Part shown: piece by piece, positions 1 through 9,537 of the stretch
Position numbering within the stretch: position 1 is the first letter of the stretch
Layout: every line of letters starts with the position of its first letter
Source of the DNA: an uncultured Lachnospiraceae bacterium
GTDB taxonomy: Bacteria > Bacillota > Clostridia > Lachnospirales > Lachnospiraceae
DNA length: 64,000 nt
Direction: 5' to 3'
Assembly: GCA_946405185.1 (NCBI GenBank)
Contig: CAMJGH010000001.1
Location: 1 to 64,000 of the forward strand
Notes under the pieces: model-generated
What the model saw: the letters and a program-made list of their open reading frames with translations, nothing else
What the model was told of the DNA's origin: nothing
The model's database searches: none
Position numbers and translations under genes: made by a program

Positions 1-2
1 AC

Positions 3-470
3 GGCCGCACCGGCAAGAAGATGATCCACACGCACGAAGGCGAAGGCATGTGGTCCATCGCGGAAGAGGAGCTGATGGAGCGCATCAGTGAGTCCACCAA
101 GGCCACCATCGATTTCTTCGGCAAGCATGTCGCCTATATCAACGTGATGCGCAACATGTCCGTGGACTGCGACTGTGCGGGCGTGGATGCCGCGCCGGTG
201 GTCACGCCGAACGTGGGCATCCTGGCGTCGCTGGACATCGTGGCGCTGGACCAGGCCTGCGTGGATCTGGTGTTCGCCATGGAAGACAAGGCGAACGCCC
301 TGCAGGAGCGCATGACCTCCCGCCGGTCGTTCCGCCAGCTCACCTACATGCATGAGTTGGGCATGGGTAACAACCGCTACGTCCTGATCGATCTGGATGA
401 CGAGGAGCAGCGCATCGACCCGGCCGCGGCCGTGGAAGGCGTCAAGCCGTTCGTGAAGATCAGTCTGTGA
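3..470 (+). CDS. DUF362-type (Fe-S-associated) protein, C-terminal fragment; 5' end outside window
   Basis: Frame is open from base 3 (GRTGKKMIHTHEGEGMW...) to stop at 470. Segments such as NVGILASLDIVALDQACVDLVF resemble DUF362 proteins. Confidence 0.6.
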   Translation, partial: GRTGKKMIHTHEGEGMWSIAEEELMERISESTKATIDFFGKHVAYINVMRNMSVDCDCAGVDAAPVVTPNVGILASLDIVALDQACVDLVFAMEDKANALQERMTSRRSFRQLTYMHELGMGNNRYVLIDLDDEEQRIDPAAAVEGVKPFVKISL

Positions 471-549
471 TCCGCCGCGGAACCATCTGACACAAACCAA
501 CCAGGCAGGCCGGCGGTGCGCCGGCCTGCTGCAGGCAAGGAGGAGACCG

Positions 550-1785
550 ATGAGAAATCTCAGAGAAGACGCCGATGCCGTTATCCGCGCATCCATCTCG
601 GCGGCCATGCCGGATGAAGCCGTACGCAAGGCCATGGAAAAACTGCCCGCCGTACGCGGGAAGCTGGTGCTGGTAGCCGCCGGCAAGGCGGCCTGGCAGA
701 TGGCGTACGCCGCCCAGCAGATCCTGGGGGACCGCATCAGCGGGGGCGTGGTGGCCACCAAGTATGACCACTCCAAGGGGCCGGTCGGCAATCTGCGCAT
801 CTTTGAGGGCGGCCACCCGGTGCCGGACGAAAACTCCTATAAAGCCACGCAGGCGGCCATCGATGCGGTGAGCGGCCTGACGGCGGACGACCTGGTCCTG
901 TTTTTGCTCTCCGGCGGCGGCTCCGCGCTGTTTGAAAAGCCGCTGATCCCGGCGGAAGACCTGGACCGCCTCACCCGCGAACTGCTGGCTTCCGGTGCGG
1001 ACATCGTGGAGATGAACACCGTGCGCAAGCGCTTTTCGGCCGTCAAGGGCGGCAAGTTTGCCCGGCTCTGCGCGCCCGCGCAGGTCTTCCAGGTGGTGCT
1101 TTCGGACATCATCGGGGATCCGCTGGATATGATCGCCTCCGGGCCGGCCTATCCGGATTCGTCCACCTGTGAGCAGGCAGAGCGCATCGCCGCGCAGTAC
1201 CACCTCACACTGACGCCGCAGATGGAAGAGCTGCTCGCGCAGGAGACGCCCAAGGAACTGGACAACGTGGAGACGCACATCACCGGTTCGGTGAAGGAAC
1301 TGGCGAAGGCGGCCGCCGAAAAGGCGGCGGAGCTCGGCTACGAGCCGCACATCCTGACCGCCAGCCTTTCCTGCGAGGCGCGTGAGGCCGGCACCATGCT
1401 GGCCAACATCGCCCAGTACCACGCGCAGGACGGCAAAGCCCTGGCGTTCATCGCCGGCGGCGAGACGGTGGTGCACCTGACCGGGCACGGCCTGGGCGGC
1501 CGCAACCAGGAGCTGGCCTTATCGGCCGCGGCCGGCATCGCCGGGCTTACGGGCACCGCGGTGTTCTCGGTGGGGTCGGACGGGACGGACGGCCCGACGG
1601 ACGCGGCCGGCGGCTATGTGGATGACACCACCGCGGCCAGGCTTGCCGCGCAGGGCGTGAGCATCCCGCAGGTGCTCAAGGACAACGATGCCTACCATGC
1701 GCTGCAGAAGGCGGACGGCCTGATCATGACCGGCGCGACGGGGACGAACGTCAACGATGTGGCCGTGCTGCTGATCAGCCGGTAA
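550..1785 (+). CDS. Glycerate kinase, MOFRL/DUF4147 family (glycerate 2-kinase type)
   Basis: 411 aa; motifs LFLLSGGGSALFEKP, VLSDIIGDPLDMIASGPAYPD, GGRNQELALSAA, SVGSDGTDGPTDAAGGYVD; SD aaggagg upstream. Confidence 0.9.
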   Translation: MRNLREDADAVIRASISAAMPDEAVRKAMEKLPAVRGKLVLVAAGKAAWQMAYAAQQILGDRISGGVVATKYDHSKGPVGNLRIFEGGHPVPDENSYKATQAAIDAVSGLTADDLVLFLLSGGGSALFEKPLIPAEDLDRLTRELLASGADIVEMNTVRKRFSAVKGGKFARLCAPAQVFQVVLSDIIGDPLDMIASGPAYPDSSTCEQAERIAAQYHLTLTPQMEELLAQETPKELDNVETHITGSVKELAKAAAEKAAELGYEPHILTASLSCEAREAGTMLANIAQYHAQDGKALAFIAGGETVVHLTGHGLGGRNQELALSAAAGIAGLTGTAVFSVGSDGTDGPTDAAGGYVDDTTAARLAAQGVSIPQVLKDNDAYHALQKADGLIMTGATGTNVNDVAVLLISR

Positions 1786-1810
1786 GAACGAGTGAGGGAG
1801 GAATGCCACC

Positions 1811-2611
1811 ATGCCGGCTGTATATGCGCATGACCGCTTCGGCCAGGATGTGATCGCGGAGATCGACGGGACCGCCAAGGAGATGATCGAGACCAACCGC
1901 CTGGCGTTTGACATCGGCCTGCAGGGGCCGGACATCCTGTTTTATTACCGGCCGTACCTGCCCAACCCGGTGAAGAAGATCGGCAGTATCCTGCACGGCT
2001 ATACGGGCCGCCGCTATTACGGCAACCTGACGGCCTGGCAGGAGGAGTACGGCGACGATATCAGCTTCACCTATCTGCTGGGGTCGGTCTGCCACTTCAC
2101 GCTGGATTCGCTCTGCCATCCGCTCATCGACGCCCGGGAGGCGAAGGGCGATGTGCTGCACGAGGACATCGAAGCCGCTTTTGACCGGGCGCTTTTAGTG
2201 GCCGACGGGCTGGACCCGGAGACCACGGTGTTGGGCGCCGGCCTGACGGGCGATGAAGTGCCGGAGGTGGCGGAGTCCATCAGCATCTTCTATCCGCGGG
2301 TCACGGTGCAGCAGCTGACCGAAGGCATCCGCTCCGTCTACGGGCTGCAGAAGATCCTCACCACGCCGACGCCGGCCAAGCGCCGGTTCCTGACGGGCGT
2401 GCTCGGGGCGGCCGGCAGCAAGGGGCGGTCGCTGGCGGCGCACATTCTGCCGCAGACGCAGCCGCCGGAACTGGAAGAGTGCATCGGGCAGCTGGCGGAC
2501 CTCTATGATGAAGCGCTGGCGCTGGCGCCGGAGATGCTCTCGGCGGTCATCGAAGGGTGCTACGGGAACCGGAAGTTCCCGGCGGCATTTGACAAGACGT
2601 TCTCCGGATAA
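1811..2611 (+). CDS. Zinc-dependent phospholipase C family protein
   Basis: 266 aa; MPAVYAHDRFGQDV, GLQGPDILFYYRPY, SVCHFTLDSLCHPLI (His/Asp metal-ligand pattern). Confidence 0.75.
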   Translation: MPAVYAHDRFGQDVIAEIDGTAKEMIETNRLAFDIGLQGPDILFYYRPYLPNPVKKIGSILHGYTGRRYYGNLTAWQEEYGDDISFTYLLGSVCHFTLDSLCHPLIDAREAKGDVLHEDIEAAFDRALLVADGLDPETTVLGAGLTGDEVPEVAESISIFYPRVTVQQLTEGIRSVYGLQKILTTPTPAKRRFLTGVLGAAGSKGRSLAAHILPQTQPPELEECIGQLADLYDEALALAPEMLSAVIEGCYGNRKFPAAFDKTFSG

Positions 2612-2631
2612 ACTGAAGAAACAAAAAATGT

Positions 2632-2660
2632 GGGAGCGGATCAGTGATCCGCTCCCATTT
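2632..2660. terminator. Hairpin/terminator-like element
   Basis: GGGAGCGGATCA-G-TGATCCGCTCCC perfect 12-bp stem, followed by ATTT and preceded by AAAAAA. Confidence 0.6.
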
Positions 2661-2904
2661 GTGAAAGGGGTAACATGATAAAAAGAAAGGGGTAAACAAA
2701 AATGTGTTGTTGTCGGAGGGGGTCAGGCGGCGTGGCCGCCTGACATGAGTATGAAAAAGCTTGTATAGCTGCGGGGTTCGGGGGGCCCCGCTGTCGGATG
2801 TTGTCCTGACACTGCTTATCCTAACGGGTATTTGTGACACGGATTTGGCGGAATTCTAAACGTTCGATAAAGTTTAAGAACGATTTATGATGTGAAAAAA
2901 CCGC

Positions 2905-2933
2905 TTGTGAGACGGGCGCTTCTCCGTTATACT
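2905..2933 (+). promoter_or_regulatory. sigma70-type promoter for mreB-like gene
   Basis: TTGTGA (2905-2910), 17-bp spacer, TATACT (2928-2933). Confidence 0.6.
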
Positions 2934-3011
2934 GATAGCGCTGACTTCTGACAGTTACCGCCCCCCCTGGGGGCGAATCGATAGAGCGCCCGAGGGCGCA
3001 GGAGGTTTTTA

Positions 3012-4010
3012 ATGGCGATCGCATCGGATATCGGTATCGATCTGGGTACCGCAAGCATCCTGGTATATATCAAAGGCAGAGGCGTGGTGTTAAAGGAGCC
3101 GTCCGTGGTGGCGTTTGACCGCGACACCAACGAGATCAAGGCCATTGGCGAGGAGGCCCGCCTCATGATCGGGCGCACGCCCGGCAACATCGTGGCGGTC
3201 CGTCCGCTGCGCAAAGGCGTCATTTCGGATTACACCATCACCGAGAAGATGATGAAATACTTCATCCGCAAGGCGGTCGGCAAGCGCACCATGCGCAAGC
3301 CGCGCATCTGCGTGTGCGTGCCCAGCCAGGCCACCGAGGTGGAGCGCAAGGCGGTGGAGGATGCCACCTACACAGCCGGCGCGCGCGAGGTCTCTCTTAT
3401 TGAGGAGCCGGTCGCGGCGGCCATCGGCGCTGGCATCGACATCAGCAAGCCCTGCGGCAACATGATCGTGGACATCGGCGGCGGCACGTCGGACGTGGCG
3501 GTCATCTCGCTGGGCGGCACGGTCATCTCGGCCTCCGTCAAGGTGGCGGGTGATGACTTCGACGACGCCCTGGTCCGCTACATGAGAAAGAAGCACAACC
3601 TCCTCATCGGCGAGCGTACGGCCGAGGAGATCAAGATCCGCATCGGCACCTGCTTCCAGCTCCCTGAGGTGGAAACGCTGGATGTGCGCGGGCGCAACCT
3701 GGTGACCGGCCTGCCGAAGACCATCACGGTCACCTCCGATGAGACGTTGGAGGCCTTGCAGGATCCGGCGCTGCAGATCGTCGAGGCGGTGCACAGCGTG
3801 CTGGAGCGCACGCCGCCGGAACTGGCCTCGGACATCTCGGACAGAGGCATCGTGCTGACGGGCGGAGGTGCCTTGCTGAGGGGCCTGGAAGACCTCCTCA
3901 AGGAGCGCACCGGCATCAACACCATCACGGCGGACGAGCCCATGACGGCCGTGGCCGTGGGTACCGGCAAGTACGTGGAGTTCATGAGCACGAACGGCAT
4001 CAAACTGTAA
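3012..4010 (+). CDS. mreB: MreB/Mbl family rod-shape actin homologue
   Basis: 332 aa; ASDIGIDLGTASILVYIKGRGVVLKEPSVVA, IVDIGGGTSDVAVISLGG, GIVLTGGGALLRGL; SD aggagg. Confidence 0.93.
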   Translation: MAIASDIGIDLGTASILVYIKGRGVVLKEPSVVAFDRDTNEIKAIGEEARLMIGRTPGNIVAVRPLRKGVISDYTITEKMMKYFIRKAVGKRTMRKPRICVCVPSQATEVERKAVEDATYTAGAREVSLIEEPVAAAIGAGIDISKPCGNMIVDIGGGTSDVAVISLGGTVISASVKVAGDDFDDALVRYMRKKHNLLIGERTAEEIKIRIGTCFQLPEVETLDVRGRNLVTGLPKTITVTSDETLEALQDPALQIVEAVHSVLERTPPELASDISDRGIVLTGGGALLRGLEDLLKERTGINTITADEPMTAVAVGTGKYVEFMSTNGIKL

Positions 4011-4027
4011 AACATAACGACACTCAC

Positions 4028-4055
4028 CAGGGCTGAAGCTTAGGCTTCGGCCCTG
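4028..4055. terminator. Strong hairpin after mreB, no T-tract
   Basis: CAGGGCTGAAGC-TTAG-GCTTCGGCCCTG, 12-bp stem with one wobble. Confidence 0.35.
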
Positions 4056-4095
4056 ATGCGGTATGGGGCATTGCACAATTTGTGCGGGGGAGTCC

Positions 4096-6333
4096 ATGGC
4101 ACACGCGGAAGGCTTTGTGGATCACATCCTGTTCCACAATGAAGAAAACGGCTATACGGTCCTGGTGCTGGCAGAGCGGAAGCGGCAGCTGACGCTGGTC
4201 GGCACGTTCTTTACACTCTCGGAGGGCGAGTACCTGCGCGCGGAGGGGGAGATGACCATCCACCCCACCTACGGCGAGCAGATGAAAGTCACCTCCTATG
4301 AGTTTACGGCGCCGGCGGATGCCGTCTCCACCGAGCGGTATCTGTCCAGCGGCGTCATCAAAGGCATCGGCGAGGCGCTGGCGAAGCGCATCGTGAAAGC
4401 CTTCGGGGACGATACCTTCCGCATCATCGAGGAGGAGCCGGAGAGGCTCTCTGAGATCAAAGGCATCAGTGAGCGCAAGGCCATGGCCATCGCCGAACAG
4501 GTGACCGAAAAGCGGGAGATGCGGCAGGCACTGCTGTTTTTGCAGCAGTACGGCATCACGCTGCGGCTGGCTGCGAAAATCTACGACAAGTACGGCGCCG
4601 GGCTGTACGGCGTCATCCGCGAGAACCCCTACCGGATGGCGGAGGAGGTGGAGGGCGTTGGCTTCCGCATCGCCGATGCCATCGCCGAGAAGGCCGGCAT
4701 CCGGCCGGACGCGGCCTACCGTGTGCGCAGCGGCATCCTCTACACGTTGCAGCAGGCCATGGGCCAGGGGCACACCTGCCTCCCGCAGGATCTGCTGATC
4801 CGCGAAGCCTGCGGCGTGCTGGGCCTGCCCGAGGAGGATGTGCGCCACCAGATCGATGATCTGCTGTTTGACAAAAAGCTGGTGTTCCGGCAGGCGGACG
4901 GCCGCACCATGGTCTACGCCGCTTCTTTATACCGCATGGAGAGCGCCGTGGCGCGCAAGCTCCTGGATCTGTCCGTCTCCGGCAAGGTGCCGGCCGGCAT
5001 CGAGGAGGAGATCGCGGCCGTGGAAGAGGAGACCGGCGTCACGCTGGATGCCGAGCAGCGGCGCGCGGTGCGCGAGGCGGTCACCCGGGGGCTTTTGGTG
5101 GTCACCGGCGGCCCCGGCACCGGCAAGACGACCACCATCAACACCATCATCCGGCTGTTTGAGCGGGAGGGGCGGACGCTGCGGCTGGCGGCTCCCACCG
5201 GGCGCGCGGCCAGGCGCCTGAAAGAGACTACCGGACGGGAGGCCATGACCATCCACCGGATGCTCGAAGTCTCCGGCGGCCCGGAAGACACGGACCGCGG
5301 GGTGTTCGGGCGCGATGAGGACAACCCCCTGGATGAGGATGTGGTGATCATCGACGAGATGTCCATGGTGGACATCGCGCTCATGCACGCGCTCTTAAAG
5401 GCCGTCACCGTGGGCACTCGCCTGATCCTGGTGGGCGATGTGGACCAGCTGCCGTCGGTCGGGCCGGGCAACGTCCTGCGGGACATCATCGAGGCGGAAG
5501 CCTTCCCGGTGGTGCGCCTCACCAAGATCTTCCGCCAGGCGGAAGAGAGCGACATTATCGTCAATGCCCACCGCATCAACCGCGGCGAGCGCGTGGACCC
5601 GGACCCGAAGAGCCGGGATTTCCTGTTCGTGAAGCGCCAGGTAGCCGGGCAGATCACCGGCGCGGTCATCACGCTGGTGCGCGACAAGCTGCCGCCGTAC
5701 GTGGGCGCGGCCACCAGCGAGATCCAGGTGCTCACGCCCATGCGCAAAGGGCCGCTTGGCGTGGAGAACCTGAACCGCCTGCTGCAGCAGGAACTCAACC
5801 CGCCGGCGCCGGGCAAGACCGAAAAGGAATTCGCCCACGGGCTCTTCCGGGTGGGCGACAAAGTCATGCAGATCCGCAACAACTACCAGCTGGAGTGGGA
5901 GGTCATCGGCCGCTACAACCTGGTGCAGGACAAAGGCCTGGGCGTGTTCAACGGCGATACCGGCGTGATCCTGGCCATCAACCCGTTTGCCGAAGAACTG
6001 ACGGTGGAGTACGACGAAGGCCGGCGGGTGGTCTATCCGTTCTCCCTGGCGGAGGAACTGGAGCTGGCGTACGCCGTGACCATCCACAAGTCGCAGGGCA
6101 GCGAATATCCGGCGGTGGTGCTGCCGCTGTTGTCCGGCCCGCGCATGCTGATGAACCGCAACCTGCTCTACACCGGCGTGACGCGCGCCCGCAAGTGCGT
6201 GACCATCGTGGGCAGCGTGGAGACATTCCAGGAGATGATCGCCAACGTCTCGGAGCAGAAGCGCTTTTCGGGGCTGCAGCAGACCATCCGGGAGATCACC
6301 GAAGATGAAAAGATCCTGCGCGGCGAAGCCTGA
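4096..6333 (+). CDS. recD2: RecD2-type ATP-dependent DNA helicase
   Basis: Start MAHAEGFVDHILFHNEENGYTVL; Walker A VVTGGPGTGKTTTINTI; IIDEMSMVD; LVGDVDQLPSVGPGNVL; YAVTIHKSQGSEYP. Confidence 0.93.
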   Translation: MAHAEGFVDHILFHNEENGYTVLVLAERKRQLTLVGTFFTLSEGEYLRAEGEMTIHPTYGEQMKVTSYEFTAPADAVSTERYLSSGVIKGIGEALAKRIVKAFGDDTFRIIEEEPERLSEIKGISERKAMAIAEQVTEKREMRQALLFLQQYGITLRLAAKIYDKYGAGLYGVIRENPYRMAEEVEGVGFRIADAIAEKAGIRPDAAYRVRSGILYTLQQAMGQGHTCLPQDLLIREACGVLGLPEEDVRHQIDDLLFDKKLVFRQADGRTMVYAASLYRMESAVARKLLDLSVSGKVPAGIEEEIAAVEEETGVTLDAEQRRAVREAVTRGLLVVTGGPGTGKTTTINTIIRLFEREGRTLRLAAPTGRAARRLKETTGREAMTIHRMLEVSGGPEDTDRGVFGRDEDNPLDEDVVIIDEMSMVDIALMHALLKAVTVGTRLILVGDVDQLPSVGPGNVLRDIIEAEAFPVVRLTKIFRQAEESDIIVNAHRINRGERVDPDPKSRDFLFVKRQVAGQITGAVITLVRDKLPPYVGAATSEIQVLTPMRKGPLGVENLNRLLQQELNPPAPGKTEKEFAHGLFRVGDKVMQIRNNYQLEWEVIGRYNLVQDKGLGVFNGDTGVILAINPFAEELTVEYDEGRRVVYPFSLAEELELAYAVTIHKSQGSEYPAVVLPLLSGPRMLMNRNLLYTGVTRARKCVTIVGSVETFQEMIANVSEQKRFSGLQQTIREITEDEKILRGEA

Positions 6334-7060
6334 ATTCTATGAGAAGACCATCAGCCTCCTGTTCCCCCGGCGGTGCCCGCTCTGCGGCCGCCCGGTGGAG
6401 CCGGGGGCTTTGTGTCATGAAGCCTGCAGGCAGAAGACGCCGTACCTGACGCCGCCGTTCTGCCTGCAGTGCGGCACGGCGCTGGCGGATGACGAGTCGG
6501 AACTGTGCCGCGGGTGTGTGCGCGCGCCCAAGAGCTTTGCGATGGCCCGGCACGTGTACCCCTACCCGGCGGTCCGGCAGGGGCTTTTGGACATGAAATA
6601 CAAAGACCGGCCGGAGTATGCGGACCACTTTGCCGCAGAGGCCGTGCGGCGCCTCGGGCGGGAGATGGTCTCCTGGGATGCCGATGCGCTGGTGCCCGTG
6701 CCGCTGCACCCGGCCAGAAAGCGCCACCGGGGGTACAACCAGGCAGCCCTGCTGGCGGAGGGCATCGGGCGGGCGCTGCAGCTGCCGGTGCGCGAAAAGG
6801 CCGTGCGCCGCGTGCGCCGGACCGCGCCTATGAAAGCACTCTCGCGCACGGCGCGGAGCGCCAATCTGGAGAAGGCTTTTGCCGCGGGGGATGCCTCCGG
6901 CATCCGGCGGGCCATCGTGGTGGACGATATCTACACCACCGGCGCCACGGCGGAAGCGGTGACGCGCGTGCTGCTGCAGGCGGGCGCCGAAAAGGTGTTT
7001 GTGGTGACGATGGCGGCCGGCAGCGATGCCGGAAGCACGGATGAAAGCGATTTTTTGTAA
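6305..7060 (+). CDS. comF: ComF family protein (zinc finger plus PRTase domain)
   Basis: CPLCGRPV...CLQCGTAL...CRGC zinc-ribbon cysteines; RHRGYNQAALLAEGI; IVVDDIYTTGATAEAV. Start overlaps the recD2 3' end by 29 nt. Confidence 0.88.
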   Translation: MKRSCAAKPEFYEKTISLLFPRRCPLCGRPVEPGALCHEACRQKTPYLTPPFCLQCGTALADDESELCRGCVRAPKSFAMARHVYPYPAVRQGLLDMKYKDRPEYADHFAAEAVRRLGREMVSWDADALVPVPLHPARKRHRGYNQAALLAEGIGRALQLPVREKAVRRVRRTAPMKALSRTARSANLEKAFAAGDASGIRRAIVVDDIYTTGATAEAVTRVLLQAGAEKVFVVTMAAGSDAGSTDESDFL

Positions 7061-7077
7061 AAAATACTTGAAAAGCA

Positions 7078-7106
7078 GTGACAAACCGTGCGAAATCGGT
7101 TATAGT
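7078..7106 (+). promoter_or_regulatory. Promoter candidate upstream of Pro/Gln-rich membrane protein
   Basis: GTGACA (7078-7083), 17-bp spacer, TATAGT (7101-7106). Confidence 0.5.
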
Positions 7107-7137
7107 ATTTCTAACCTTTGGAAGGGGGAAACTGAAC

Positions 7138-7734
7138 ATGGATGAGCAATTTGTAAACGGTTATGAACCGAATCCGGTCCCGGAACCCGTTCCGACGCCG
7201 GGTCCTTACGTGGAACCGCAGCCGTATGCAGGGGAAGTCCCTCCTGCAGCGCCTTATGTGGCACCGCAGCCGCAGCCGGTGCAGCCGCAGCCTCAGCCTG
7301 CCATGCAGCCGCAGCCAGCGGTGCAGCCTGCCGCAGCGCCGGAGACGGACGAAGAGACTTTTGAGACCGGCAAAGGCAAAAAGAAGAGATCCAAAGAGAA
7401 ACCGGCGAAGGAAAAACCCTCCGTGGAAGACCGCCGGCTCGAACCCATCAAGCCGTGGGGCTTTGTGGGCATCTGGCTGCTGCTGGCCATCCCGGGCTTG
7501 AACATCCTGCTGACCATCATCTGGGCCTGCGGCGGGTGCCGGAAGGTCAACAAGCGCAACATGGCCAGAGGTATCCTGATCATGTTCCTGATCGGGCTGC
7601 TGCTCCTGGCGGTGGCGTTCGTGGGCGGCATGATCGCTTTCGGCGGCTTCGAGAAGTTCATCGAGTTCCTGACCACCTTTGCGGAAGACGGTGCCTCGAT
7701 GATCACGGATCTGTTCGCCGATTATTTCGGCTGA
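7138..7734 (+). CDS. Pro/Gln-rich N-terminus, C-terminal membrane protein of unknown function
   Basis: Start MDEQFVNGYEPNPVPEP after SD gaaggggg. PQPQPVQPQPQPAMQPQPAVQP low-complexity, a Lys-rich linker, then hydrophobic segments (GIWLLLAIPGLNILLTIIWACGG). Confidence 0.75.
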   Translation: MDEQFVNGYEPNPVPEPVPTPGPYVEPQPYAGEVPPAAPYVAPQPQPVQPQPQPAMQPQPAVQPAAAPETDEETFETGKGKKKRSKEKPAKEKPSVEDRRLEPIKPWGFVGIWLLLAIPGLNILLTIIWACGGCRKVNKRNMARGILIMFLIGLLLLAVAFVGGMIAFGGFEKFIEFLTTFAEDGASMITDLFADYFG

Positions 7735-7751
7735 CGGCCGGTATATAAGAG

Positions 7752-7785
7752 AAAGAAGGGGCGGAGCGATCCGCTCCTTCTTTTG
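7752..7785 (+). terminator. Intrinsic terminator
   Basis: AAGGGGCGGA-GCGA-TCCGCTCCTT followed by CTTTT. Confidence 0.7.
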
Positions 7786-7805
7786 TGGAAGGAAAGCGGA
7801 TACGC

Positions 7806-9194
7806 ATGAGAGAAAGACGTTTGCGGGCAGTGACGGTGCTCATCCTGGCGGCGGCCACAGCCGCTTTTGCGGTCCTGGCCGGGTTTGTTGTACGGGTGCC
7901 GGGGGATGACATCAGCCTGCGGGAAGCCCTGGCGACAGCCACCCTGCCGGAACACATCCGGTACTGCTATGAGCATTATTCCGGCCGTGTGACGGCCAAG
8001 GCGCTCGAGTACGCGGGTGCTCACGCATCGCTGCCGCTGTGGCGGTCCTTGGAGACGGCCGCTTACGCCGTGCTGGCGGCATCGCTGTATGGGATAGCCG
8101 GGGAGTGCCGGCGGGCCGGCATGCCGGAGGGAGAAGAGGAGGCCGTTTCTGCTCCGCTCCTGATGGCGGCGGCCTGCGCGGTGCCGTTTCTGATGTATTT
8201 CCGTACATTTGATGAATCGTCCCTGTGGATCTCCGGCACGACCAATTACAGTTTCATCGCTGTTCCCGGCGTGACAGGGGCACTGCTTTTCGCCAGGCAT
8301 TTTTTCCGCGGTGCGGCAAAGACGTGGCAGAAGGCGGCAGCTGCCCTGCTGCTGGCTTTTTCCTTATGCGGCAACGAGCAGACGGGTGCGGTGATCACGG
8401 CGTTTCTGATGATCGCGGCTGCCGCGCGTCTGATCAGCCGGAAGAAAGACGCCTGTACGTGGGGAATGGCCGCCGGTGCGGTGCTGCTTTTCATCCTTTG
8501 TTATGTCGTCTGTCCGGGCACGAAGGGCCGGTTCGAACTGGAGATGAATGCCCGGATCCCGGAGTTTATGAGCATGTCGCTGGCGCGCCACGCCAACATC
8601 GCCGCACGGTGGACAGCCTGGTCGATGACCAAGGGGATGGGCTTTCTGCCGGGGCTTCTGTGGCTGGCGCTCGCGCTTCTGCTGTGGTCCGACCGGAAGA
8701 AAGGAGGGGGCAGAGTGTGCCTGGCCGCTGTGCTCGCTGCCGGTGCGGGTGTACACTTCCTCTCGTTTGTCTTTCCGGTGCTCGAAGAGTTCATGGTGGG
8801 GTGGTACCGGACGGATTACACGGTGCTGAGTTACGCGATGATGGCGTTTTTCGCCCTGGAATGGGTGGCCTGTCTGGCGGGAACCTGGCTGGTCTTTGAA
8901 AAGACCGGGCAGAGGGCCTTCGCGGTGCTCCTCATCCTGGCGGGAGCGGCTTCGGTCATGATGATGACCGTCTCTCCGTCGATGATCGACTCCGGTGAGC
9001 GGACCAAGTACGTCGGGGCGCTGCTGTTCGGTGTGCTGTACCTGTGGCTGACGGTGCGGCTGTGCGGACGGTCTTCCGGGAAGCGCCTGCTTGCGGCGGC
9101 AGGCATGACTGCCTTTGCCGCAGTCTGCGCGCTTGCGAACTGGGCAGCGCTCTTTGCAGGGATCCGCCACGGCTTCACCGCCTTTATTCCGTAA
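7806..9194 (+). CDS. Polytopic membrane protein, DUF6056-like (GT-C-like)
   Basis: Many hydrophobic segments; FRTFDESSLWISGTTNYSF; ATG at 7806 preferred over the GTG at 7785 that sits in the terminator. Confidence 0.65.
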   Translation: MRERRLRAVTVLILAAATAAFAVLAGFVVRVPGDDISLREALATATLPEHIRYCYEHYSGRVTAKALEYAGAHASLPLWRSLETAAYAVLAASLYGIAGECRRAGMPEGEEEAVSAPLLMAAACAVPFLMYFRTFDESSLWISGTTNYSFIAVPGVTGALLFARHFFRGAAKTWQKAAAALLLAFSLCGNEQTGAVITAFLMIAAAARLISRKKDACTWGMAAGAVLLFILCYVVCPGTKGRFELEMNARIPEFMSMSLARHANIAARWTAWSMTKGMGFLPGLLWLALALLLWSDRKKGGGRVCLAAVLAAGAGVHFLSFVFPVLEEFMVGWYRTDYTVLSYAMMAFFALEWVACLAGTWLVFEKTGQRAFAVLLILAGAASVMMMTVSPSMIDSGERTKYVGALLFGVLYLWLTVRLCGRSSGKRLLAAAGMTAFAAVCALANWAALFAGIRHGFTAFIP

Positions 9195-9212
9195 AAAGAC
9201 CGGAAATCTTTC

Positions 9213-9240
9213 TCTCCCCCTGCTTGACACGCAGGGGGAG
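9213..9240 (+). terminator. Hairpin downstream of the DUF6056-like gene, overlapping the next promoter
   Basis: CTCCCCCTGC-TTGACAC-GCAGGGGGAG 10-bp perfect stem followed by TTGTG. Confidence 0.5.
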
Positions 9241-9252
9241 TTGTGCTAGAGT
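9224..9252 (+). promoter_or_regulatory. sigma70 promoter of the rpmG-secE-nusG operon
   Basis: TTGACA (9224-9229), 17-bp spacer, TAGAGT (9247-9252). Confidence 0.75.
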
Positions 9253-9263
9253 AGGCAGGCGTG

Positions 9264-9285
9264 AAAAGACGAAAGTCTTTTTTTT
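9264..9285 (+). terminator. Promoter-proximal intrinsic-terminator-like hairpin
   Basis: AAAAGAC-GAAA-GTCTTTT followed by further Ts. Confidence 0.55.
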
Positions 9286-9363
9286 GTGCACCTAAAACAG
9301 GTAAGCCGTACCCCGCACGCCCGTCTTCCGGCGCGGCGAGGGAGGCAGAATCGGAGGAGAATC

Positions 9364-9513
9364 ATGAGAGTTAGGATCACGCTGTCCTGCACCGAGTGCA
9401 AGCAAAGAAACTACAATACGATGAAGGATAAGAAAACCCATCCGGATCGTATGGAAACCAAGAAGTACTGCAGATTCTGCAAGAGACACACCGTCCACAA
9501 GGAAACCCGGTAA
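9364..9513 (+). CDS. rpmG: 50S ribosomal protein L33
   Basis: [49 protein letters not shown], CxxC zinc-type L33; SD ggagg. Confidence 0.95.
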   Translation: MRVRITLSCTECKQRNYNTMKDKKTHPDRMETKKYCRFCKRHTVHKETR

Positions 9514-9537
9514 TTCCGGTCCACAGGGAGGTTTGGC

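Noticed and set aside
3090-4097. 335-aa minus-strand ORF over mreB, and similar long minus-strand ORFs over nusG, aspS, DUF815 and ABC-F genes
   Set aside because: All are shadow frames of strongly conserved plus-strand genes.
7138-7380. PQPQPVQPQP stretch as a DNA tandem repeat element
   Set aside because: Explained by a Pro/Gln-rich low-complexity protein segment; no long exact DNA repeat unit.
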